From CAYRTD01 sp964426915 (GTDB lineage Bacteria; Bacteroidota; Bacteroidia; Bacteroidales; GCA-2748055): a DNA stretch of 17,906 bases. This document shows positions 1 to 7,490 of the stretch, piece by piece. Below the pieces are notes generated by a model. It worked only from the letters and a program-made list of their open reading frames with translations. It was not told the DNA's origin and did not search any database. Positions within the stretch are counted from its first letter, which is position 1; the number at the start of each line of letters is the position of its first letter. Where the stretch lies: positions 1 through 17,906 of the forward strand of contig CAYRTD010000081.1 in the NCBI GenBank assembly GCA_964426915.1, in the 5' to 3' direction. Position numbers and translations under genes: made by a program.

Positions 1-180
1 CGCTGAAGCTTTCCGCGAGCGTAGAAGCTCTGCGGAGACGCTAGCGTAGGCGCCTCCGCAGAGTAGCTTCAACGCTCGCGGAAAGCTTTAGCGATACGCG
101 GTTGCGCGCCTTGATCTCGAGCATTCTGTTCCGATAGCTATCGGAACAGACTCTCGACTCTCTTGACGGACACTATTTAG
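1..180. repeat. Palindromic dispersed repeat, truncated by the window edge
   Basis: Positions 1-37 and 54-93 form a long imperfect inverted repeat: two mismatches and one 3-nt insertion over about 37 bp. The loop contains the perfect palindrome ACGCTAGCGT (38-47). Positions 96-125 repeat, in the same orientation and almost exactly, positions 14324-14353 in the MITE-like element. The right end, CACTATTTAG at 171-180, matches CACTATTTAT at 14363-14372. Between these shared parts lies a perfect 26-bp palindrome (125-150). The stretch is visibly GC-richer than the DNA after it. It has no credible coding frame, and its left end is outside the window. Confidence 0.75.
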
Positions 181-350
181 AGTAATTATCCTATTTCAGG
201 AATAGTTCTATTACAGCAGGGTATTCAAACAGATTAATATATTATATCTTAAGTAGCTGTTTTTATGTGTGTTGAAAAATATTTTTAAAAAAAAGGCTGA
301 TATTTTGAGCTTTTTTGCATAAAAAAATAGAAAATACTTTTATTGAACCT

Positions 351-358
351 TATTTTTG
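351..358 (+). promoter_or_regulatory. Possible Bacteroidota -7 promoter element
   Basis: TATTTTTG fits the Bacteroidota -7 consensus TAnnTTTG and lies about 75 bp before the helicase start. No TTTG or TTG occurs at the expected distance of about 19-20 nt upstream, so this rests on one half-site in AT-rich DNA. The rest of 181-433 shows nothing else recognisable. Confidence 0.22.
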
Positions 359-433
359 AAGGGAAAAGACCAGGCGAGGATAAAATAAGGTAAATTAGAA
401 TACGGTTTATGATCCTGAATTAAATTATATAAT

Positions 434-2902
434 ATGGAAAACTCCAGGCTTGAACTGGCTCATCGTTTTGTAAACTTTACGGGAGAAAACATATTCCTTA
501 CCGGGAAGGCGGGAACAGGGAAAACAACATTTCTGCATGACATAAAAAGGGAGGGCCTGAAAAGGGTCGTAGTTGTGGCACCTACGGGCGTTGCCGCTAT
601 AAATGCCGGAGGAGTAACAATACATTCCTTCTTTCAAATGCCTTTCGGCCCGATAATTCCCGGCTCACAGAGAAATTCATCCCGCCATAACAAATCTCAT
701 TTCCAGCGAAGGTTCAGTAAAGAAAAAATCAATATCATAAAAAGCATGGATCTACTTATTATAGATGAGATCAGCATGGTGAGAGCCGATATTCTCGATG
801 GTATTGATGAAATTTTACGCAGATACAGGGACAGGGATAAAGCTTTCGGAGGAGTACAGTTATTAATGATCGGCGATCTTGAACAACTGGCTCCAATTGT
901 TAAAGATGATGAATGGATGTTTCTCCGGGATTATTATGAAAATGCTTTCTTTTTTAGCAGCAGAGCTCTAAAGAAAACTAATTTTATCAGTATTGTGCTT
1001 GAACATGTGTACCGGCAAAGTGATCAGGAGTTTCTTGACCTACTTAACCGGGTGAGGAACAAGAATCTTGATCAGGAATCACTTCAGAAACTAAACAGCA
1101 GATTTATTCCCGGCTTCATTGAAGAAGACAATGAAGGATACATAATACTTACCACACATAATGCCCAGGCCAGAAAAATCAATCAGTCCAGGCTTGAATT
1201 ACTTCCGGAAAACAGCAGGACCTTTAAGGCTGAGGTAAATGGTAATTTCCCCGAACACTCCTACCCTACAGAACCACAACTTGAGTTAAAAACCGGAGCA
1301 CAGGTAATGTTCGTTAAAAATGATATCTCGAAAGCAAAAAGATACTTCAATGGTAAAATAGGAATTATAGAAGATATTGAGGAAGATACAGTTTTTATAA
1401 GATGCGAGGGTGAAGAGGATATTATAGACGTCAATCCGGTTGAATGGGAAAACATTAAGTACGGAATTGATGAGGAAACCAGAGATATAAGAGAAGAAGT
1501 CACGGGAACCTTTGTGCAGTTGCCTTTAAAGCATGCCTGGGCAATAACCATACATAAAAGTCAGGGACTGACGTTTGAAAAAGCAATTATTGATGCAGGA
1601 GCCTCTTTTGCTCATGGTCAGGTCTATGTGGCCCTGAGCCGTTGCAAGACTCTGGAAGGCATGGTACTAAACAGTCCGCTTGATCCTTCATGCTTCATTC
1701 ACAATTCTCAGGTTTCTGGATTTACCCAAAACGCAGAGGAAAATCCGCCGGATGAACAGAAATTTACAGAAGCAAAAAGAAGTTTTGAAGAGAACTTATT
1801 AATTGATCTCTTCAGTTACCGCCAACTCGATTATGTCCTTACAAAACTCACTAAAGATCTGGAAGCTCATTCCCGGATCATAGCAGGAAACCTAAGTCCG
1901 ATTTTAAATGAACTTTTCCCTTTATTCAAAAAAGAAATACTGTCAATATCGGAACGGTTTCTACCCAAGATAAAAGAGATGCTCAGGGAAAACATGGATT
2001 TGGATAAGAACCTGAGATTACAGGATAAGATTTCAGGTGCTTCACAATATTTTTTAGCAAAAAATAAGGACATCTTAATTGAAAAATTGGAGAATTTTGG
2101 ATTTGAGACAGATAATAAAGAAGTGCAAAAACTTTTAAGTAACTCCCTGAGTAATATTCTGGATTTAGTAATATTTAAGAATTTATGTCTCGAAGCCTGC
2201 GTTAATGAATTTAATTTGTCAAAATATCTGGAAGTAAAGGCAAAAGCACAGCTTGAAGAGGTGCCAAAGAAAAAGACTACATCCAAAATCAAGGAAAGTG
2301 AAATTGGAGATATAAGAAATCCCGGGCTTTATGAAAAACTTATAAAATGGAGAAACAGGCTTGCCGAAGAAAAAGCAATACCTCATTACATGATAATACA
2401 TTTAAAAACGATTATAACATTAAGCAATTATGCACCTTCAGACTTTAAAGAATTGAAGATGATCAAGGGCCTGGGTAAGAAAAAACTGGAAAAATACGGT
2501 GAAGAACTGATTGAGATTATCCGTTCGTCGGGAGCTGAGAACAAGCTGGAGGAACATGAACTAAATACTATTAAACGGTCAGAGCAGAAAAACAAGAAAG
2601 AAAAGACCCCGACTGCCGATATAAGTTATGAAATGTACACTTCCGGCCTAAGTATAAAGGATATTGCAGAAGCAAGAGGTCTTGTTGTAGGTACCATTGA
2701 ATCACATTTGGCTGATAAGGTTGGTGAAGGATTGCTGGACATTCATGATTTCATAGAGAAAGAAAAGATCAATAAAATGAAAGTGTATTTCATGAAAGCC
2801 GAATCCAGTAAATTAACAGATGCAAAAGAAGTTCTCGGCGATGAATATACTTATTCAGAGTTAAGGTATATGCAAAAATATTTGCAGGGGAGAGAATCAT
2901 AA
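434..2902 (+). CDS. Pif1/RecD-like DNA helicase with HRDC and helix-turn-helix tail
   Basis: An 822-aa SF1B-type ATP-dependent helicase, expected to act in the cytoplasm on DNA forks, recombination or repair intermediates. Walker A is GKAGTGKTT (residues 24-32) and Walker B is LLIIDE (107-112). GDLEQLAP (147-154), HKSQGLTF (374-381) and VYVALSR (397-403) are further helicase motifs of the Pif1/RecD group. After a charged helical region (about 440-625) comes an HRDC-like domain (about 632-700, with MIKGLGKKKLEKYG), a nucleic-acid-binding module known from RecQ and RNase D. A helix-turn-helix segment of the HTH_40 type follows (about 727-815). This architecture is common in Bacteroidota. The ATG at 434 puts Walker A at the usual place; there is no Shine-Dalgarno, as is normal for this phylum. 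It stands alone on its strand, with about 250 bp of AT-rich DNA upstream. The DNA substrate cannot be told from sequence. Confidence 0.9.
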   Translation: MENSRLELAHRFVNFTGENIFLTGKAGTGKTTFLHDIKREGLKRVVVVAPTGVAAINAGGVTIHSFFQMPFGPIIPGSQRNSSRHNKSHFQRRFSKEKINIIKSMDLLIIDEISMVRADILDGIDEILRRYRDRDKAFGGVQLLMIGDLEQLAPIVKDDEWMFLRDYYENAFFFSSRALKKTNFISIVLEHVYRQSDQEFLDLLNRVRNKNLDQESLQKLNSRFIPGFIEEDNEGYIILTTHNAQARKINQSRLELLPENSRTFKAEVNGNFPEHSYPTEPQLELKTGAQVMFVKNDISKAKRYFNGKIGIIEDIEEDTVFIRCEGEEDIIDVNPVEWENIKYGIDEETRDIREEVTGTFVQLPLKHAWAITIHKSQGLTFEKAIIDAGASFAHGQVYVALSRCKTLEGMVLNSPLDPSCFIHNSQVSGFTQNAEENPPDEQKFTEAKRSFEENLLIDLFSYRQLDYVLTKLTKDLEAHSRIIAGNLSPILNELFPLFKKEILSISERFLPKIKEMLRENMDLDKNLRLQDKISGASQYFLAKNKDILIEKLENFGFETDNKEVQKLLSNSLSNILDLVIFKNLCLEACVNEFNLSKYLEVKAKAQLEEVPKKKTTSKIKESEIGDIRNPGLYEKLIKWRNRLAEEKAIPHYMIIHLKTIITLSNYAPSDFKELKMIKGLGKKKLEKYGEELIEIIRSSGAENKLEEHELNTIKRSEQKNKKEKTPTADISYEMYTSGLSIKDIAEARGLVVGTIESHLADKVGEGLLDIHDFIEKEKINKMKVYFMKAESSKLTDAKEVLGDEYTYSELRYMQKYLQGRES

Positions 2903-3223
2903 AGGATGATCCGGAATCCGGATAAAGAGCATCACACCTTTTAAGTAAACTATATTTTACAGTCATACTTTAGGGTGCCATGAAAAACAGGAACGAACGA
3001 ACAAACTACCTGGCCGAGGCAATGGACAGAAATATGTCATTGGAGAAAAAGGTATTAAAAAAATAATAATCAAAAAAAAATACAGACATCTGCTGAAAGC
3101 ATGAAGAAGTATTTTTTTATCACGAATTCTCTCTTCGCTTTTCACCCCCTAAAAAAAAAAATCTGGTTTGCTTTATGCGAAATCAGAATGATTCAAAATT
3201 CATTGTTTATCTAAAAAAGGGAT
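2903..3223. other. Intergenic stretch with one doubtful 28-codon ORF
   Basis: AT-rich DNA between the helicase and the RAYT element. Just after the helicase stop there is a short ATCCGGA-a-TCCGGAT inverted repeat (2909-2923), which lacks a following T-run and so is not a clear terminator. One small ORF (ATG 2980 to TAA 3066) would encode a 28-aa, charged, lysine-rich peptide starting MKNRNERTNYLAEAMDR. It has no evident ribosome-binding site, and I do not recognise it. Nothing else is visible. Confidence 0.4.
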
Positions 3224-3274
3224 AAGGGTTCATTTTTTAGTTTGCTGATTATCTTAGTATTAGACTGGTTAATC

Positions 3275-3318
3275 GAGAGACAGACCCTAAGGGTTGCAAC
3301 CCTTAGGGTCTGTCTCTC
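3275..3318. repeat. Perfect 44-bp palindrome upstream of RAYT
   Basis: The left arm 3275-3296 is the exact reverse complement of 3297-3318; the centre is GGGTTGCAACCC. It lies 24 bp before the RAYT start, so a transcript from further upstream would carry a 22-bp-arm hairpin in its leader. Its core recurs at 4044-4067. The likely roles are recognition by the RAYT protein, limitation of its expression, or both. Neither role is shown by sequence alone. Confidence 0.85.
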
Positions 3319-3342
3319 AGAAGAAAAAAAATAATTATAATC

Positions 3343-3963
3343 ATGAAAAAAACAAAGTACGAAATACTTCAATGCGGCAAGTATTATCATATCCATAATC
3401 GGGGTACAAATTCCTGTAATTTATTCAGGGAAAATGAAAATTACGAACATTTCCTTCGATTGTTTGACAGATATATTATTCCCGTTGCTGAGTGCTATGC
3501 CTGGGCTTTACTGGGGAATCATTTTCATATAATGGTAAAAATCAAAAGCAAGAGTAAGATCTTAAAATATCAGAAAATAGCAAGACTCACCAAAATGACA
3601 GCTGAAGGAAGAGTCTATCAGCAATTCTCAAATCTGTTCAATGCATATACAAAATCATTTAATAAGAAATTTGAGAGATCAGGAAGCTTATTTGAACATC
3701 CATTTCACAGAAAATGCGTTGAAGGAAAAGCCTACTTTCTGCAACTGATCCTATATATCCACACAAATCCGGTCAGACACAAATTCTGTGACCATCCTCT
3801 TAATTACCCCTGGACCAGCTTTATTGATTTTTTATCCAAAAAACCTTCGAGGATAAAAAAAACGCAGGTCTTCGACTGGTTTGATCAAAAAACAAATTTC
3901 GAAGCAATGCATAAGCAAATGGTCGAACTAATTCATCTTGAAGATTTAAACGATTTATCTTGA
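3343..3963 (+). CDS. REP-associated tyrosine transposase (RAYT, HUH/Y1 family)
   Basis: A 206-aa single-strand DNA nuclease and transposase of the IS200-like Y1 superfamily. NHFHIMV (residues 59-65) holds the metal-binding H60-x-H62 pair, one hydrophobic residue between two histidines. YIHTNPVR (138-145) matches the conserved RAYT segment Y-x-x-x-NPVR; Y138 is the likely catalytic tyrosine, assigned by family pattern and not proven. The segment SGSLFEHPFHRK (113-124) is also typical. Family knowledge: RAYTs bind and cleave REP hairpins and are usually single-copy, vertically kept genes rather than active insertion sequences. Here the gene is intact and full length, and it is bracketed by matching hairpin units. 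It converges on the TPR gene, with the 3' hairpin between them. The ATG at 3343 is the first in frame and gives the usual N-terminus; no strong Shine-Dalgarno is seen. Confidence 0.9.
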   Translation: MKKTKYEILQCGKYYHIHNRGTNSCNLFRENENYEHFLRLFDRYIIPVAECYAWALLGNHFHIMVKIKSKSKILKYQKIARLTKMTAEGRVYQQFSNLFNAYTKSFNKKFERSGSLFEHPFHRKCVEGKAYFLQLILYIHTNPVRHKFCDHPLNYPWTSFIDFLSKKPSRIKKTQVFDWFDQKTNFEAMHKQMVELIHLEDLNDLS

Positions 3964-4037
3964 AAATTATGTAAAAGAAGAAAAGGGTCGATTTTTCAAC
4001 ACGCTGATTATGTGCAATTTATTCACCACGAAGACTC

Positions 4038-4075
4038 TTGACACCCTAAGGGTTGTAACCCTTAGGGTCTGTCAA
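4038..4075. terminator. 3' REP-like hairpin, possible bidirectional terminator
   Basis: Arms CCCTAAGGGTT (4044-4054) and AACCCTTAGGG (4057-4067) pair around a 2-nt centre. The outer arms TTGACA (4038-4043) and TGTCAA (4070-4075) extend the stem with a TC bulge. The hairpin sits between the convergent ends of the RAYT gene (stop 3963) and the TPR gene (stop at 4086), so it could end transcription from both sides. No T-run of note follows on either strand. The sequence similarity to the 5' palindrome is certain; the terminator role is inferred from position. Confidence 0.5.
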
Positions 4076-4085
4076 AATAACCGCA

Positions 4086-6326
4086 TCACCCTCCCCCAAC
4101 CACAGTCAGCTTTATATAATCAATCATCAAAGAAATATCGAATTCAGATAGCTGATATTTCATTAGATGCATGCTATCCTCCTTCATCACTTCCCGAAAC
4201 CACTCGTGGTCAATCTTTGCTTTCTCCAGACTTATCCTGTAATTCTCAATGGCTCCTGCCTTATCACCCAAACTCCAGTATACATGCCCAAGATTCATGT
4301 AATCATATTTGTTCCCTTCCTTTTGGACTATCTTCTCAAAATACTTTTTGGCATTTTCTGTTTTTCCCAGTACAAATGAACACCACGCTATTGGCCGGTG
4401 AACTTTTATGTTATCCGGAGCCAGATACTCAACTTTGAAGAAATATTGTAAAGCAGTCTCGTAATCTTCCTTTTCCATGTTTGCCTGACCTAAAGAGGTC
4501 TGAATGTAAAGATTCTCCGCATCGATCTTTTCTGACTCCTCATAATATTTAATGGCCAAATCAAATTTCCCTAACCGCCGGTAACAGAAGGCAATCTTGT
4601 TATATAACCAGGTTCGAGGTTTCGTAACTATCTCCGCTCTTTTATAATAATCGAGAGCATCTTCAAATTTACCAAGACACTGATAGGAGTAGGCAACCTT
4701 TTCCAGTAATTCGTGTTCAGTATCCTTATCTTCCAATGAAAGAAAAATGTTCAAAGCCTCTTCATAATGATCCTTTTCAAAATAAAACTCCGCAATATTT
4801 CGTATGATCTCTTCATCATCTACCATTTTCCTGAAAAAAGCCCTGTTATGAAAATCAAGCGGCAATTCAAAAATATCCTTAAACTCCTTTTTAAGCGGAT
4901 GAAGCCGGAAAAAACGATACAAATCCTGAATGTATTGGACAATAACCGACCTGTCATGCACATCTTTCTTTAAAAGCTCATCCTCACTCGCCATCTCATT
5001 CATCGCCTGCATCTCCATATTGAATAATTCAACCATCATCGTTTTCTGCATATCGGGCATGTGCTTAACATTCAGACAAAATGAATATTTATCTGAATTG
5101 CATAGAAAACCTGTTCGTTCCAAACCTTCCAGAAAAGCACCGCTATCAAAGCCCTCTTTCACCTCGCTAAATGTATCGGCGAAATAATAATTTTCCTTGT
5201 AAAAAGGTAAAAACCAATTATTAATGTCATTGAAAAATTCAAAGTTCTTTAACATCGCAAATGCTGAAAGAAATACATCGGAACCTTCCATTTGTAGATT
5301 TGAAAATTCTTCCATCTTGTCATACAGATCCGGGGTATCTTCAAATACTCTTTCCCATTCCGGGTTTTTATCTTCCAACATCTTGTCCTTCAACAGATCT
5401 TCAATGTTTAGCTTATCCTCCAGAGTAGACCGCATCTTCCAAAGTTCCGGCATGATCTCATTTCTGATCTTCTCCGTAACTTTTTCCGTTTCTTTTGCCC
5501 TGAGAAGTTGAATTACCACGCTCTCAATAGCCTTATTCCACTGACGGTTTCCCTGTAATATTTTTATCCTTTGTTCGATTTCCGGATATAGATTAAGCCT
5601 GTTATCGTGAACATAAAAACCAATAAGGATACCAACCAGTGCACGCTGCCAAACTCTGTGCTCCTGATCTTCATATATGTCAAACAAAATCCTGATTTTT
5701 TCAATGTCAAAATACCTTAAGACTGAAAGGGTTAATGCACTTACCAGCAAAGACCTGTAATACCAGGGGAAACCGGGACTGTTCCTGACTTTCCCAATAA
5801 GCTTGAGATGTGATTCGGTAAGCCTGTTATTTAACCAGAATACCTTGAAAAAATCGGAAAGCCGGGAACGTGTATCACCTTCCTCTCTTTCCTTGTCTTC
5901 CGATATTCCAGTATCAATTGATTCTTCCTCTGATTCAACTTCTCTCCCAACCACTAAAGTTTCAATCCATAACGAAAGCTCTTCGGTTTTAATTTCCGAT
6001 TCTCTTTTCTGCCTTTCCATTATCTTATAATGTGCAAGCATTCCATTCTGCATAATGATCTCCTCTTTTACCTCATCAGCAAGTTCAAGTACCGACTTTA
6101 TGAGCCTGTTAAAAACCTGCTCTTTTTCAGGGTCATCCCCCTTTTCAAATGTATATGCCAGGATATTTCTGTAGGTTTCACGGAAATTACTGAACCTGTT
6201 AGTAAAATCTGCGTTTTGAGAGAGCATTATAAGATTCTCCATGACCTCAAAGGCTTCCGTTATTCTCCTTTCATCAACGAGTTCATTAATCTTTCTGTAC
6301 TCCTCTGTTAATTCTTTATATGTCAT
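4086..6326 (-). CDS. Large tetratricopeptide-repeat protein
   Basis: A 746-aa protein without signal peptide or membrane segment, so probably cytoplasmic. The C-terminal third (about 505-705) carries about five TPR units. They are recognisable by repeated helix pairs such as LGKFEDALDYYKRAE, LGKFDLAIKYYEESE, KEDYETALQYFFKVE and LGDKAGAIENYRISL. TPRs are protein-binding scaffolds. The N-terminal two thirds is helical and unassigned, with a very acidic stretch around residues 130-155 and no enzyme motif that I can see. The start at 6326 is supported by AAGGA about 8 nt upstream on the coding strand. It is transcribed alone: the neighbour upstream is about 440 bp away, and the downstream gene converges from the other side of a hairpin. 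The partner and process are unknown; a scaffold or adaptor role is the most that can be said. Confidence 0.8.
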   Translation of the reverse strand: MTYKELTEEYRKINELVDERRITEAFEVMENLIMLSQNADFTNRFSNFRETYRNILAYTFEKGDDPEKEQVFNRLIKSVLELADEVKEEIIMQNGMLAHYKIMERQKRESEIKTEELSLWIETLVVGREVESEEESIDTGISEDKEREEGDTRSRLSDFFKVFWLNNRLTESHLKLIGKVRNSPGFPWYYRSLLVSALTLSVLRYFDIEKIRILFDIYEDQEHRVWQRALVGILIGFYVHDNRLNLYPEIEQRIKILQGNRQWNKAIESVVIQLLRAKETEKVTEKIRNEIMPELWKMRSTLEDKLNIEDLLKDKMLEDKNPEWERVFEDTPDLYDKMEEFSNLQMEGSDVFLSAFAMLKNFEFFNDINNWFLPFYKENYYFADTFSEVKEGFDSGAFLEGLERTGFLCNSDKYSFCLNVKHMPDMQKTMMVELFNMEMQAMNEMASEDELLKKDVHDRSVIVQYIQDLYRFFRLHPLKKEFKDIFELPLDFHNRAFFRKMVDDEEIIRNIAEFYFEKDHYEEALNIFLSLEDKDTEHELLEKVAYSYQCLGKFEDALDYYKRAEIVTKPRTWLYNKIAFCYRRLGKFDLAIKYYEESEKIDAENLYIQTSLGQANMEKEDYETALQYFFKVEYLAPDNIKVHRPIAWCSFVLGKTENAKKYFEKIVQKEGNKYDYMNLGHVYWSLGDKAGAIENYRISLEKAKIDHEWFREVMKEDSMHLMKYQLSEFDISLMIDYIKLTVVGGG

Positions 6327-6765
6327 TATATTATCCTTAATATCGAAAATTCGTTGTCAATTCTGTACTACTCAAGCGTCAAATTCAGAGCAGAGAGGTC
6401 AGGCCGGAACCTGAAAATATAGTATTCTGTTATGACAGGTTTCGCAATGATGCAAATGCCATGAAAATATCGCTCTTATAAAAAAAATGAATGAGTTTGT
6501 TTCTTAATTGCATATTAGTTGTATTTATATGCTGCCAATTATAATATGTGATTCATTTTTTATGAATAATCCAGTCGATTCATATCTGATAAGGAATACA
6601 AAAATCTTTCCGTAATGTATATGAAGTGCATTTTTGTCAAAATGGCAGTGATGAAATTCTTGTAGTGAACAGATTAACTGCAAATCAGGTGAGGAAAGTA
6701 GAATAATAAGCGGGATTCCGGCTTAAACCGTTCTCTCACCGGTAAGAATAAAACCTGCATCCATT
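6327..6765. other. Intergenic region without recognised features
   Basis: About 440 bp of AT-rich DNA between the TPR start and the DUF72 stop. It should hold the TPR promoter, but I find no TAnnTTTG on that strand. No tRNA fold, long palindrome or credible short gene was recognised. The partly symmetric TGTCAAAATGGCA near 6636-6648 is too weak to call an operator. Confidence 0.5.
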
Positions 6766-7479
6766 TTAAGATAACTCTTTAAGGGTCATAGCGTTTTCAG
6801 TTGAATGAGCTTCATGATCATTATTAAAATAAACATAATAATCTTTAGCTTTGGATTTTTTCAATCGCTCCACCCATTTTTTCAGTTCCTCCCTACTATA
6901 ATCATACTTGTACCACTCCTCTTTACCATGGAATCGTAAATAAACACTTTTCGTGCGATCAACCAGGACTTCAGGAAGATCTCCGGGAGCAGAAAGACTG
7001 CAGGTCATAACATCATACTCTGCAAGCAAATCATAAATCTCATCATTAAACCAGGAAGTATGGCGAAACTCAATTACATTTCTGAAATCTTTATCAAGTA
7101 TTTTACAGAAATTTTCAAGCTTCTCCTTGTTTTTATGAAGATTACCAGGCAATTGCCATAGTATAACATCTGTCTTCTTTCTCAGTGGCTTTATGCCATC
7201 ATAAAATTTTTTCAGATGTTCTCCGGGATCTTTTAATTTTTTCATGTGAGTAATATATCTGCTGCCCTTTACAGCAAACCTGAAATCGTCGGGTGTAATT
7301 GAAACCCATTCCTTTAAGGTTTTTTTTTCAGGGATCTGGTAAAAAGTATTGTTGATTTCCACTGTATTGAAATGCTCTGAATAATACTCCAGCCATTTTT
7401 TCTTTTCCAGATCTTCAGGATAGAATTTTCCTTTCCAGTCATCATAATGATATCCGGAGCACCCGATGTAATATGCCAT
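6766..7479 (-). CDS. DUF72 family protein (YecE-like TIM barrel)
   Basis: A 237-aa protein of the DUF72 family, whose known structures are TIM barrels and whose biochemical role is unsettled. Conserved motifs are present in the usual order: GCSGYHYDDWKGKFYP (residues 6-21), EINNTFYQIP (41-50), LWQLPGNLH (108-115), EFRHTSW (137-143), YLRFHG (180-185) and YVYFNND (215-221). The ATG at 7479 is chosen because MAYYIGCSGY is the standard family start. A longer frame back to 7527 would add 16 residues and overlap the upstream gene. The start is 11 bp after the stop of the Fpg-type glycosylase gene on the same strand, so the two are almost certainly cotranscribed. That suggests, but does not prove, a role linked to base damage. 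No signal peptide is seen, so it is expected in the cytoplasm. Confidence 0.88.
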   Translation of the reverse strand: MAYYIGCSGYHYDDWKGKFYPEDLEKKKWLEYYSEHFNTVEINNTFYQIPEKKTLKEWVSITPDDFRFAVKGSRYITHMKKLKDPGEHLKKFYDGIKPLRKKTDVILWQLPGNLHKNKEKLENFCKILDKDFRNVIEFRHTSWFNDEIYDLLAEYDVMTCSLSAPGDLPEVLVDRTKSVYLRFHGKEEWYKYDYSREELKKWVERLKKSKAKDYYVYFNNDHEAHSTENAMTLKELS

Positions 7480-7490
7480 AATACTTTTTT

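Larger units (their letters stand above)
3224..4075 (+). mobile_element. REPtron-like unit: RAYT gene between two direct hairpin repeats
   Basis: The RAYT gene (3343-3963) lies between two related units in the same orientation, 3224-3318 and 3983-4075. Each unit starts with AAGGGT, has ATTTTT a few bases later and GCTGATTAT after that (22 of 29 positions identical), then about 25 unrelated bases. Each ends in a long hairpin with the shared core CCCTAAGGGTT / AACCCTTAGGG. Known RAYTs sit beside REP palindromes and are thought to mobilise them, so this arrangement fits a REPtron. No target-site duplication was recognised. The boundaries are those of the shared sequence and not of proven transposition. 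Confidence 0.7.

Noticed and set aside
1..180. CRISPR array or tRNA cluster as explanation of the palindromic start
   Set aside because: There are no evenly spaced direct repeats with unique spacers and no cloverleaf; the structure is nested inverted repeats.
1867..2401. Open frames opposite the helicase gene
   Set aside because: They are antisense to a clear coding gene, hydrophobic by codon mirror effect, and match no family.
4010..6311. Plus-strand open frames opposite the TPR gene
   Set aside because: They are shadows of the minus-strand gene without recognisable protein features.
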